DNA of 64,000 nucleotides from JAJDTQ01 sp965204235 (lineage in GTDB: Bacteria; Desulfobacterota; Binatia; UBA9968; JAJDTQ01): NCBI GenBank assembly GCA_965204235.1, contig OZ241979.1:248001-312000 (forward strand), written 5' to 3'. A program made the translations under genes and the position numbers. A model generated the notes under the pieces. The model was not told where the DNA came from and searched no databases. It saw only the letters and a program-made list of their open reading frames with translations. Shown piece by piece: positions 7,908-15,395 of this stretch; position 1 is the stretch's first letter; each line of letters begins with the position of its first letter.

Positions 7908-9065
7908 ATGCACTACCACAACGGACGGAAGCAGATCGTCGTGCTCGGCGGCGGTAGCGGGGGGGTGGTGGCCGCCACCAAGCTCGGCCGCGCCCTGGGC
8001 GCGGACCACGACGTGACGCTCATCGACCGCCGGGCGGACCACGTCTTCATGCCCGCCTTCCTCTTCCTGATGGTAGGGCAGCGCCGACCCGAGGAGATCA
8101 CGCGGAAGCTGAAGCGCTTGGAGAAACGCAACATCCGGGTGCTGCAGGCGGAGATCCTCGGGATCGATCCGGGCGCCCGACAGGTCATACTCGAAAGCAC
8201 CGCCATCCCCTACGATTACCTCATCGTCTCCCTGGGCCTGGAGGTGAGGCCCGACCTCCTTCCCGGCTTCGCCGAGGGCGCCCAGCACGCCTGGGAGATG
8301 GACGCGGCCCTGCGTCTCAAGGGAAACCTCGACGTCTTCCGGGAAGGCCGTGTGGCGGTGGGGATACCGCAGGGCCCGTACCGTTGTCCGCCGGCGCCTT
8401 ACGAAGCCCAGTGGATGCTCGACAGCTACTTCAAGGAACGCAACGTCCGGGACTTGGTGGACCTCCACTACTTCACCCGGGAACCCGAGCCGGCCGGCGA
8501 GGAGCACATGCCCTCCGTGTGGATGGACGCCCAGAGCAGGAAGCGCCGCGTCACCATCCATTACGACTTCGTGGTCCAGTCCATCGACCCGGACAGGCGG
8601 CGCGTGCTGGGGCTCTACGGCTACGAGCTCTCCTACGACCTGTTGCTCATGGTGCCCCCGCACCGACCGGCCAGGGTGCTCTACGACTGCGGGCTGGCGG
8701 AGAACGAGACCGGCGTGCAGGTGGACTTCGACACCCTGGAGACCAAGTGGGAAAACGTCTATGCCATCGGCGACTGCGCCAACATGCCCGCCTCCAAGGC
8801 CGGCGGCGTGGCGCACCAGGAGGCGGACGTGGTGGCGGACAACCTGGTGGCGGAGATCACCGGGGAAGGGGAGTTGTCCACGCTCCACCTCCACACCATA
8901 TGACTGCTGTCCTGCGGCGCGGGACGCGCCGCCGCCAACCGAACCACCTATCCCCAAGGCTGGCCGCCCTTCGGCGCGACCGATTCGCGTTCGTGGGGTC
9001 CCTCCAGGACCATCTACTGGAGCAAGGTCCTGTTCGAGAAATGGTGGCTCTGGCGTTACTTCTGA
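7908..9065 (+). CDS. SQR-like FAD flavoprotein with in-frame UGA; candidate selenoprotein
   Basis: Predicted sulfide:quinone-oxidoreductase-type flavoprotein that would oxidise sulfide at the membrane using FAD and redox-active cysteines. Seen: FAD motif VVLGGGSGG (11-19), redox Cys160 in GPYRCPPAPYE, the second flavin motif NVYAIGDCANMPASKAGG (283-300), then an in-frame TGA at codon 332 (8901-8903). The same frame continues for 53 codons to TGA 9063-9065, with a recognisable SQR-type tail (YPQGWPPFGA, KVLFEKWWLWRYF). Without readthrough the protein stops at 331 aa and lacks this tail. The TGA lies 42 residues after GDC Cys290, which from memory of human SQOR is the spacing to its catalytic Cys379. 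A hairpin at 8914-8932 fits a bacterial SECIS. Odd: the usual DGY before the last cysteine is not conserved (HLHTI here). Alternatives are a nonsense mutation or assembly error. Flavoprotein family is confident; selenocysteine is inferred. Confidence 0.8.
8901..8932 (+). promoter_or_regulatory. Candidate bacterial SECIS element (UGA plus stem-loop)
   Basis: TGA at 8901-8903, then ten bases, then a perfect 8-bp stem GCGGCGCG (8914-8921) / CGCGCCGC (8925-8932) closing a GGA loop (8922-8924). As I recall the general bacterial SECIS model, it needs an apical loop of at least 3 nt with G in its first two positions, 16-37 nt after the UGA; here the distance is 18 nt and the loop starts GG. The hairpin lies in the coding frame, as bacterial SECIS elements do. 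In GC-rich DNA such hairpins also arise by chance, so geometry alone is not proof. Confidence 0.6.
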
Positions 9066-9089
9066 TCCGCGCTTCGTCCCGATACGGCC

Positions 9090-10142
9090 ATGATCCTGCG
9101 CGAACTCAACGGCGGAAGCTGCAAGACCTACCTGGTGGCGGACGAGGGCAGGGGGCGCGCGGTGCTCGTGGACCCGCTGTACGCCAACGTGGACCGGTAC
9201 CTGGCGCTGCTGGGCTACCACCGGCTCACCCTGGACTTGGTCATCGACACCCATACCCATGCCGACCACCTGAGCGGATGCGCCCAGTTGCGGTTCCTGG
9301 TGGGAGCGCCCTTCGCCATGCAGAAATGGGCTCCCAGCCCGGCGGTGGACCGGCACCTGGAGGACGGCGACGAGGTCGCCGTAGGCGGCTTGGCGGTGCG
9401 CGTGCTCCACACCCCCGGGCATACCCCCGACGGCATGAGCCTGGTGGTGGAGGGCAACGTCCTCACCGGCGACACCCTCTTCATCGGCGGCTCCGGGCGC
9501 GCCGACTTCCCGGGCGGGGACGCCGGCGCCCAGTTCGACTCCATCACCCGCAAACTGTTCACGCTGCCGGACGAGACCGCGGTCCACCCGGGCCATGACT
9601 ACCGCGGCAACACCCGCTCCACCATCGGCGAGGAAAGACGCACCAACCCCCGCCTGGCCAACCGCACCCGGGGGGACTACGTGGATCTCATGGACAACCT
9701 CCGGCTCGCGCCGCCGCAGAACATCCAGGAGGTCCTCCAGCCCAACCAGTCGGCCCTGGGAAGCGGCCAGATCCACTTCCCGGACTGGAGCGAGCTCAAG
9801 AAGGTGAGGGAAGTCCGGGTCGAAGGTCTCGACCTCATGCGGAGGTCGGACACGCCGCCGCTGGTGGTGGACGTGCGCGAGCCGGCAGAATACATGGGCG
9901 AGCTCGGCCACCTTCCGGGCAGCGTCCTGATCCCGCTCCGGGAACTGATGAACCGCCTCCGGGAGATCGAGGGGCACAAGGCCGGGCCGGTGGTGACCGT
10001 CTGCCGCGCCGGCATGCGCAGCGCCACGGCCGCGGCCATCCTCGGCAAGCTCGGTTTCACCGACGTCTCCAACTTGGCGGGGGGAATGCTCGGATGGCGC
10101 CAGGCCGGCCTGCCCGTGGAACACTTCAGGGTCAACCCGTGA
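9090..10142 (+). CDS. Persulfide dioxygenase-rhodanese fusion protein
   Basis: A 350-aa two-domain protein for the step after sulfide oxidation. The N-terminal metallo-beta-lactamase domain is ETHE1-like, with metal motif DTHTHADH (residues 53-60), GHTPDG, GDTLFIGGSGRADF and HPGHDY. It would oxidise glutathione persulfide to sulfite. The C-terminal rhodanese domain (VVDVREPAEY to the end) has its active-site loop at Cys305 (CRAGMRSA) and would transfer sulfane sulfur. Fusions of these two activities are known (PRF/CstB-type). The gene starts 24 bp after the end of the flavoprotein frame if UGA is read through, or 186 bp after it if it is not; the short spacing suits an operon. No good Shine-Dalgarno is visible, but similarity begins at this ATG. 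Confidence 0.9.
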   Translation: MILRELNGGSCKTYLVADEGRGRAVLVDPLYANVDRYLALLGYHRLTLDLVIDTHTHADHLSGCAQLRFLVGAPFAMQKWAPSPAVDRHLEDGDEVAVGGLAVRVLHTPGHTPDGMSLVVEGNVLTGDTLFIGGSGRADFPGGDAGAQFDSITRKLFTLPDETAVHPGHDYRGNTRSTIGEERRTNPRLANRTRGDYVDLMDNLRLAPPQNIQEVLQPNQSALGSGQIHFPDWSELKKVREVRVEGLDLMRRSDTPPLVVDVREPAEYMGELGHLPGSVLIPLRELMNRLREIEGHKAGPVVTVCRAGMRSATAAAILGKLGFTDVSNLAGGMLGWRQAGLPVEHFRVNP

Positions 10143-10182
10143 CCCCGGGGCTGCCTTGAGACAACCCCCGCGAACCTCCGTC

Positions 10183-10536
10183 ATGCACAAGAAACAACAT
10201 CATCCCGACTGGGAGAACACCTGCAACTACTGCCTCTACCTCCAGTACGCGCCGCGCAGCTCGCGCTCCGGCAACTGCACGCTCCACCGCCAGTGGATCC
10301 AGCGGTCCGCCTTCACCACCTGCAGCGACATGAGCGTGCAGCCCCTGGACGAAGGCATCTACACCCTCACCGCGGCCACTTACGGCGGCTGGGTCCACCA
10401 GCGCCGCCACAAGCGCGTCCGCACCCGGCTGTTCCTCCTGGAGGGCGGGGCAGTGGACCGCCGAACCGAAGACCGGAACAAGGACGGGATCACGAAACGC
10501 GCCTCATACCGAGACAAATACAAAAACAAAAGTTGA
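10183..10536 (+). CDS. Small four-cysteine protein, unknown function
   Basis: A 117-aa protein with cysteines at residues 14, 17, 32 and 47 (CNYC, GNC, TTC), an arrangement that suggests a small zinc or iron-sulfur knuckle. It lies 40 bp downstream of the persulfide dioxygenase gene in the same direction, so it may be a partner in sulfur or electron transfer. The last 20 or so residues are lysine/arginine-rich and encoded by DNA that becomes suddenly AT-rich, so the conserved core may end earlier than the frame. ATG 10183 was chosen over an upstream TTG at 10156. No enzyme family recognised. Confidence 0.6.
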   Translation: MHKKQHHPDWENTCNYCLYLQYAPRSSRSGNCTLHRQWIQRSAFTTCSDMSVQPLDEGIYTLTAATYGGWVHQRRHKRVRTRLFLLEGGAVDRRTEDRNKDGITKRASYRDKYKNKS

Positions 10537-10537
10537 C

Positions 10538-10551
10538 ATAATATACATTAT
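10538..10551. other. AT-rich inverted repeat in the gap between convergent genes
   Basis: In the 233-bp gap between the four-cysteine gene (+) and the TPR gene (-), bases 10511-10555 are strikingly AT-rich for this genome. They contain ATAAT-ATAC-ATTAT, flanked by TGA and TCA-like ends, resembling a small dyad operator. Because both neighbours run into this gap, a regulatory role is unclear. The rest of the gap (10556-10769) holds no gene or RNA that I can recognise. Confidence 0.3.
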
Positions 10552-10769
10552 CAGACGTTTGAACGATACGGCGATTCGCGGCCCGCCGGCGGTTTCGATC
10601 AAGATCTCGGCTCACGGAGTCGCCGACGGAGCGGCGCCATCCGTCATGGCACGCGGCGCCGCCCCGCGCTACGGCGTGGTTCAAGGCCGGTTTTGGATCA
10701 GGGAGTCTCTCGGATGAAGCCGCGGACCCGACTCCGTCCGTCGTGGGGAGTATGGCGCCGCCCCTTGTG

Positions 10770-11456
10770 CTACGGGGCGGTTTCCTTGCCGGATTGGGCT
10801 TCCAGCTTCTGCATCCGCAGGGCGATCTCTACGGTCTCGCCTTCCGGGAATTCTTCGAGGTATGCCTTGTAAGCGGCCAATGCGTCTTGGGGTTTGCCCA
10901 GGCGCATGGCGCAGCGCGCCTTGCCGAGCATGGCTTCCTGCCGCAACGGTCCCTGGTGGTCGAGGGCGAGGTCCAGGGACCGGACGGCGTCTTGGCAGGA
11001 GCCGTTCATCTCCTGGGCGAGACCGAGGGCCACGAGCCTGACTTGGCCCAGGAACCCGCCGCCATCGTTTCGAGGGCTGGATTGCAGGGTCGCCACCGCC
11101 TCTGCGGGCCGGTCCAGGGCCATGTGAGTGTTGGCGAGGTAAAGGTCGGCGAGGGCGTCGTACGGCGGCTCGTCCCGGGCCCGGAGGCCCTCGAAGGATT
11201 CCAGGGCGGCTTCGTACCGCCCTTCGCGATATTCTCGAAGCGCCTTGTCGTAGTCTTGGGCCGCCAAGTCCCGCCGGTAGCCGCGGTAGTACTGCCAGCC
11301 CGAGACCGCGGCCCCCGCCACGACGGCGCCCACGGCGATGGCGACCAACTGGGTCCGGTAAGCCAGGATCCGGTCCAGGCACTGTCGGACCAACAGCATG
11401 AACCGGTCCGGCTGACGGAACTCCTTGCGCAGGATGCGCCTTCTCCCCGCGGCCAT
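10770..11456 (-). CDS. TPR-containing single-span membrane protein (TPR_21/YfgM-like)
   Basis: A 228-aa protein with a basic cytoplasmic N-terminus, one membrane helix at about residues 35-55 (TQLVAIAVGAVVAGAAVSGW) and a C-terminal domain of tetratricopeptide-like helices (YDKALREYREGRYEAALE, ALADLYLANTHMALDRPAEA, AMLGKARCAMRLGKPQDALA). This is the layout of YfgM/TPR_21 proteins, which assist envelope protein biogenesis at the Sec translocon. It is last in the miaB-nuclease operon, 24 bp after the nuclease gene. ATG 11456 has GGAGAA about ten bases upstream. The specific partner is unknown. Confidence 0.75.
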   Translation of the reverse strand: MAAGRRRILRKEFRQPDRFMLLVRQCLDRILAYRTQLVAIAVGAVVAGAAVSGWQYYRGYRRDLAAQDYDKALREYREGRYEAALESFEGLRARDEPPYDALADLYLANTHMALDRPAEAVATLQSSPRNDGGGFLGQVRLVALGLAQEMNGSCQDAVRSLDLALDHQGPLRQEAMLGKARCAMRLGKPQDALAAYKAYLEEFPEGETVEIALRMQKLEAQSGKETAP

Positions 11457-11480
11457 GTACGCAGTTTCTCCAGTACTTCC

Positions 11481-11996
11481 TTACATCTTGTACTTGAAGT
11501 CGTCGGGCGACATCTTGTCCAGGATCTCGCCCCACTTCTCCTTGGACACGTTGGCGAAGTCCGGGTCCTTCCCCTCTTCCGTCTGTTGCAGCACGCTCGA
11601 CTGCTCCAGGACCTCCTTGGCCACGTAGATGGGGGTCTTGCTTCGCAGCGCCATGGCGATGGCGTCGCTCGGCCGTGAGTCCATGGCCACCTCCCGGTCG
11701 CCCACCTCCAGGGTGATGACCGCGTAGTAGGTGTTCTCCTTCAACTCGGTGATGGCCACGCTCTTCACCGTGCCGCCGAGTTCCGACAGCACGTTCCGGA
11801 AGAGGTCGTGGGTCATGGGGCGCGCCATCTTGATGCCTTCCAGCTCCGTGGCCATGGCCGTGGCCTCCAGCAACCCGATCCAGATGGGTAGCTGGAGCTT
11901 GTTCTCCGAGTCCTTCAGGACCACGATGGGGGTCCGGGTCACCTGGTCGAGCGTCAGTCCCGCCACGGTCATCTCAATAGCGTCAGGACCCTTCAT
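11481..11996 (-). CDS. Bifunctional nuclease family protein (BFN/DUF151)
   Basis: A 171-aa protein of the PF02577 family, whose plant and Thermotoga members have been described as nucleases. Seen: the N-terminal family block VAGLTLDQVTRTPIVVLKD, PIWIGLLEATAMATELEG, RPMTHDLF and the highly conserved DSRPSDAIAMALR. The C-terminal 30 residues are an acidic/lysine-rich extension (GKDPDFANVSKEKWGEILDK) common in deltaproteobacterial members. The frame also opens one codon earlier with GTG, but ATG 11996 has GGGAGG seven bases upstream and overlaps the miaB stop as TGATG, which implies translational coupling. The cellular role in bacteria is not well defined. Confidence 0.9.
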   Translation of the reverse strand: MKGPDAIEMTVAGLTLDQVTRTPIVVLKDSENKLQLPIWIGLLEATAMATELEGIKMARPMTHDLFRNVLSELGGTVKSVAITELKENTYYAVITLEVGDREVAMDSRPSDAIAMALRSKTPIYVAKEVLEQSSVLQQTEEGKDPDFANVSKEKWGEILDKMSPDDFKYKM

Positions 11997-13330
11997 CACA
12001 TGACCTCCCTTGCGTCCATGGCCTCGCCCACCAGCGAGTTGGGCGTAGCGTCCACCACGCGCACTCGAACCATTTCCCCGGGCGCCGTGGACTCGCAGGG
12101 GGCGAAATTGACGATCCTGTTGGTCCTCGTGCGGCCCATGAGCTGACGCCTGCCCAGCCGGGACGACCCTTCCACCAGGACCTCCTGCTCCGTGCCGACC
12201 AGGCGCCGGTTCTTCCCCAGGGATATCCCCTTCTGCAACTCCTGCAACCTCCGATGGCGGCGCTCCTTGACCTCGTCCGGGACGTCGTCCTCATGGACCC
12301 TGGCCGCCACGGTGCGGGGGCGCGGGGAGTAGGTGAACAGGAACATGTCGTCGTACTCGACTTCCCTGACCGCGGCCAGGGTCTCCTCGAACTCCGCCTC
12401 GGTCTCGCCCGGGAACCCCACGATCATGTCCGTGGAGACGGCGACCTCCGGCCTGCGCTTGCGGAGCCCCTCGATCCGGTCCACGTATTCGCTCAGCCGG
12501 TAGCCCCGGCGCATGCGCGCCAGCACCGAGTCGGAGCCGGATTGCAGCGGCAGATGGAGGTGCTCGCACAGCTTCTCCAACCGGACGAAGGCGTCCACGA
12601 GTTCCTGCGACAGGTCTTGTGGATGCGAGGTGGTGAAGCGGATCCGCCGGATTCCGGGAACCTGGTCGATGCGCTCCAGCAACTCCGGGAACGACAGCTC
12701 GCCCTCCACCGTCCGGCCGTAGGAGTTGACGTTCTGGCCCAGGAGCATCACCTCCTTGACGCCCCGGGCCGCGAGCTCTTCGACGTCTCGAACGATGTTC
12801 GCGCTCGGCCGGCTCACCTCGCGCCCGCGCACCCGGGGAACGACGCAGAAGCTGCACACCTTGTCGCACCCCTGCATGATGGTGACCCAGGCCTTGGCGC
12901 CGTCGGTTTCGGGTATCCCGGAGGGGTCCTCCAGGTAGAAGGGATCCCGGTAGAAGGCGGTCTCCACCGAGCGCCGGGCGGCCTCCCGGGCCTCCTCGAC
13001 CATCTGCGGCAGCTTGTGCATGTTGTGGGTGCCCAGGACCAGGTCCAGGTGCGGCGCGCGCCGCAGCAGCGCCTCCCCTTCCTGCTGTGCGACGCAGCCG
13101 CTCACCCCCAGGACGACCCCCTTCTCCTCCTTCAGCCGGCGCCACTTTCCCAAGGCGCTGTACACCTTCTGCTCGGCCTTGTCCCGCACGCTGCACGTGT
13201 TCAGGATGATGAGGTCGGCGTCCTCGGCCCGGTCGGTGGGCTCATAGTCCTCGGACTTCATGAGCTGCACGATCCTGGCCGAGTCGAGCCGGTTCATCTG
13301 GCAGCCATAGGTCTGGACGTAGAGCTTCAT
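11996..13330 (-). CDS. miaB: tRNA-2-methylthio-N6-isopentenyladenosine synthase MiaB
   Basis: Radical-SAM methylthiotransferase that adds a methylthio group to i6A37 of tRNAs. The 444-aa product begins MKLYVQTYGCQMN, the family N-terminus. The first cluster Cys are in YGCQM, NTCSVRDKA and VSGCVAQ. The radical-SAM motif CxxxCxxC is CDKVCSFC, followed by VPRVRGREVSR, and a C-terminal TRAM domain (about residues 370-440) is present. The frame is open 26 codons further upstream, but family similarity and length indicate ATG 13330. It heads a three-gene operon with the nuclease and TPR genes; its stop overlaps the nuclease start. The upstream gap holds the palindrome described at 13459-13506. Confidence 0.96.
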   Translation of the reverse strand: MKLYVQTYGCQMNRLDSARIVQLMKSEDYEPTDRAEDADLIILNTCSVRDKAEQKVYSALGKWRRLKEEKGVVLGVSGCVAQQEGEALLRRAPHLDLVLGTHNMHKLPQMVEEAREAARRSVETAFYRDPFYLEDPSGIPETDGAKAWVTIMQGCDKVCSFCVVPRVRGREVSRPSANIVRDVEELAARGVKEVMLLGQNVNSYGRTVEGELSFPELLERIDQVPGIRRIRFTTSHPQDLSQELVDAFVRLEKLCEHLHLPLQSGSDSVLARMRRGYRLSEYVDRIEGLRKRRPEVAVSTDMIVGFPGETEAEFEETLAAVREVEYDDMFLFTYSPRPRTVAARVHEDDVPDEVKERRHRRLQELQKGISLGKNRRLVGTEQEVLVEGSSRLGRRQLMGRTRTNRIVNFAPCESTAPGEMVRVRVVDATPNSLVGEAMDAREVM

Positions 13331-13458
13331 CAGGCGAGTCGTTCCACGAAGCGATCGGGTTGCCGCACGCTGCGGCACGATGCTTTCCCTGTAATCGCAG
13401 TATCTCACATATCAGGCCCTTTCGCTATCGCCCGCGGTCCCCTCCTTCGCGAAGTGGC

Positions 13459-13506
13459 GACTTTTCGTATCCCAACTGACGAAAAGTCTTGACTTTTCGT
13501 CAGTTG
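13459..13506. promoter_or_regulatory. Perfect 16-bp palindrome plus extra half-site; candidate operator/promoter
   Basis: Bases 13473-13488 (CAACTGACGAAAAGTC) and 13491-13506 are perfect inverted repeats separated by TT. The inner 10-mer GACTTTTCGT occurs again in direct orientation at 13459-13468, 32 bp from the copy at 13491. A plausible -35 TTGACT (13489-13494) and -10 AAAAAT (13511-13516, 16-bp spacer) would drive the ATPase gene at 13570 and overlap the palindrome. This looks like multiple binding sites for a dimeric regulator. A cruciform or RNA hairpin is the alternative reading. The site lies between divergent miaB and the ATPase and could act on either. Confidence 0.6.
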
Positions 13507-13569
13507 ACCGAAAAATAGTCGGATACCTCGCCCTTCGGCGCAACAGCACCGGGAAAGAGGGTCTCACAC

Positions 13570-14709
13570 GTGGAACGATACCTGAACGCGGCGCTCACTG
13601 CGGACTTGGACCGGAAGATCCTCTTGCTGTCCGGCCCCCGGCAATCCGGCAAGACCACCCTTTCCAGGATGCTACACCCGGACCATCAGTACATCAACCA
13701 CGACCTCGCAGAGCATCGGTTGCTGCTCCGGGAAAAGGGTTGGGACCGGAGGAAGGCGCTGGTCATCCTGGACGAGCTGCACAAGATGGAGGACTGGAAG
13801 GTGTGGCTGAAAGGGGTGTACGACGTGGAAGGGCTGCCGCCGGCCCTGCTGGTCACCGGCAGCGCCAAGCTGGCGGCCTTCCGCAAGACGGGGGACTCCC
13901 TCGCGGGCCGCTACTTCCACTTTCGGCTGCATCCCATCGACATGAAGGAAGCATTGCGGCACACGGAACTCGGGCCGGACGAGGTCTTCGACCGGCTGAT
14001 GGACGTGGGCGGTTTTCCGGAGCCGTTCCTGCGAGGATCGAGGTCCTGGTACAACCGATGGAAGCGCACCCACGTGGACGCCATCCTGAAAGACGACCTG
14101 CTGACCCTGTCCGCGGTCCGGGACCTCCAGTCCATCGAGACGCTGATCGAACTGCTCCGTTCCCGTGTCGGCAGTCCGGTTTCCGTCAACTCCCTTGCGC
14201 GCGACCTGCAGAAGACCCGAAACACGGTGCAACACTGGCTCGACCTGCTGGAAGACCTGTACGTGGTCTTCCGCGTCTTCCCCTACCACCGGAACGTCGC
14301 GCGTGCACTTCTGAAGGGGCCGAAGTTCTACTTCTACGACAACGCCATGGTGCAGGGAGACTCCGGCGTGCGCCTGGAAAACCTCGTCGCCTGCGCCCTC
14401 CTGAAGGAAATGCACCGCGTCCAGGACGTCCAGGGGGAGGACCTCGGCCTGCACTACGTTCGTGACAAGGACGGCCGCGAGATCGACTTCCTGGTCACGC
14501 GGGACCGACAGCCGTGGAGAATGATCGAAGTCAAATGGAAGGACGCTGCGCCAAGCGCCAACTTCAAGCGGTTCCTCGCCGCGGAAACGCTCCACCGATT
14601 GCAGGTGGTCGGCGAACTGGCGCAGAGCAAGTCGTTCCCCAACGGCCTGCGCGTCGAACCGGCAAAGGAGTTTCTCGCGAGGGTGCGCTTCGCGTCAACG
14701 GAAGGTTGA
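13570..14709 (+). CDS. AAA-family ATPase with DUF4143 domain
   Basis: A 379-aa P-loop ATPase of the widespread AAA_14/DUF4143 family. Walker A is LLSGPRQSGKTTL (about residues 19-31) and Walker B is ALVILDELHK. The middle has the family block VTGSAKLAAFRKTGDSLAGR, and the C-terminal DUF4143 half has a nuclease-like motif HYVRDKDGREIDFLVTRD with following EVKW. GTG 13570 is the start, with GAGGG eight bases upstream. The gene stands alone between oppositely oriented neighbours. Such genes are frequent and patchy in distribution; functions proposed for them include stress or defence, none firmly shown. The dedicated palindromic region upstream suggests its own regulation. Confidence 0.88.
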   Translation: MERYLNAALTADLDRKILLLSGPRQSGKTTLSRMLHPDHQYINHDLAEHRLLLREKGWDRRKALVILDELHKMEDWKVWLKGVYDVEGLPPALLVTGSAKLAAFRKTGDSLAGRYFHFRLHPIDMKEALRHTELGPDEVFDRLMDVGGFPEPFLRGSRSWYNRWKRTHVDAILKDDLLTLSAVRDLQSIETLIELLRSRVGSPVSVNSLARDLQKTRNTVQHWLDLLEDLYVVFRVFPYHRNVARALLKGPKFYFYDNAMVQGDSGVRLENLVACALLKEMHRVQDVQGEDLGLHYVRDKDGREIDFLVTRDRQPWRMIEVKWKDAAPSANFKRFLAAETLHRLQVVGELAQSKSFPNGLRVEPAKEFLARVRFASTEG

Positions 14710-14729
14710 GGACCGCGTTGACGCCCGGG

Positions 14730-15395
14730 TCAACGGGAAGCGTATTCGGAAAGGAGGCTGCCGCAAGACGAGAAGTCGGTGAGGGTGCGCAGGCAGGCGA
14801 AGGTCTCGAAGTCCAGGGGCAGCCTCCGGTCGCGCCAGAGCAGCAGCGCCTTCTCGGGGACCTGCCAGGCGAACCCCGGGGCGCGGATGCGCTCGGGCAG
14901 GTGGACGAGGAAGAATGCCTTGGCGGCGCCGGAACCGGGGTCCAGCCACCTGGAAAAGAAGAGCAGCCTGCCCAGGTCGCAGTGCAGGTCCCGCGGGGCC
15001 GCGAAGGCCCCGAGGCCGGGAGCGTCCCCCGGCGCGCGGCGCTCCCGCGACGGCGCCGTTGGCCGGACGGGAACGCGCCGGGCGCCCTCGACCGCAAGGA
15101 GGACCCCGGTGGCGGCGAACAGGACCCTGGCTCCCGCGGCCCAGAAACCCAGGGCGTGGGCCGGGCTCATGCCGTGGCCCAGGCGCCGCTGCGCCTCGCG
15201 GCCCGTCAGCCCGCGGCAGCGCTCCAGGACCGAAGCCGATCGGTCCCCGTCCTCCACGCCGCCCTCGGGAAGGAACCCGCCGCCCTCTTCCGTGCCGGCC
15301 GCGACCGCGTCCGACCGCAGCAGCGCCTGAAGGCCGAAGCGGCGGCTGTCCCGCACGCACACCAGCACCGCCCGGTCGCCGCTCACTCCTCCCAT
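14730..15395 (-). CDS. Nudix-fold protein with degenerate, probably inactive Nudix box
   Basis: The frame continues from within the end of hom and overlaps it by 13 bp. The 221-aa product has the layout of large Nudix-family proteins: a FLPEGGVEDGD segment in place of the usual FPGGRVDPAD, ALGFWAAGARVLFAATGVLLA where active members have REAFEEAGVLLA, and a C-terminal LLFFSRWLDP...FFLVHLP block. The catalytic RE and EE residues of the Nudix box are therefore missing, suggesting a non-hydrolytic or decayed protein. ATG 15395 is used; GTG 15386, overlapping the hom stop as GTGA, is an alternative. A 6-bp hairpin (14717-14734) lies at its 3' end, between convergent genes. Family assignment rests on pattern similarity only. 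Confidence 0.6.
   Translation of the reverse strand: MGGVSGDRAVLVCVRDSRRFGLQALLRSDAVAAGTEEGGGFLPEGGVEDGDRSASVLERCRGLTGREAQRRLGHGMSPAHALGFWAAGARVLFAATGVLLAVEGARRVPVRPTAPSRERRAPGDAPGLGAFAAPRDLHCDLGRLLFFSRWLDPGSGAAKAFFLVHLPERIRAPGFAWQVPEKALLLWRDRRLPLDFETFACLRTLTDFSSCGSLLSEYASR

Noticed and set aside
7908..8903. SQR-like gene taken as ending normally at the first TGA
   Set aside because: The downstream same-frame sequence carries the family C-terminus, so a plain stop leaves a truncated enzyme. Kept as an alternative explanation (nonsense mutation or sequencing error) inside the main finding.
8881..8950. Frameshift in place of selenocysteine at the SQR break
   Set aside because: Sequence on both sides of the TGA is in the same frame, so a single indel cannot explain it; two compensating indels would be needed.
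10533..10560. TTGACA at 10533 as a -35 promoter box
   Set aside because: No -10 at correct spacing and no plus-strand gene downstream; the next gene is on the minus strand.
10758..10780. CCGCCCC/GGGGCGG hairpin as a terminator
   Set aside because: It overlaps the end of the TPR gene and has no T-run on the correct side.
14695..15360. 221-codon alternative minus-strand frame in the hom-ATPase gap
   Set aside because: Composition is nearly all Arg, Gly, Pro and Ala; the neighbouring frame (14730-15395) shows Nudix-like blocks.
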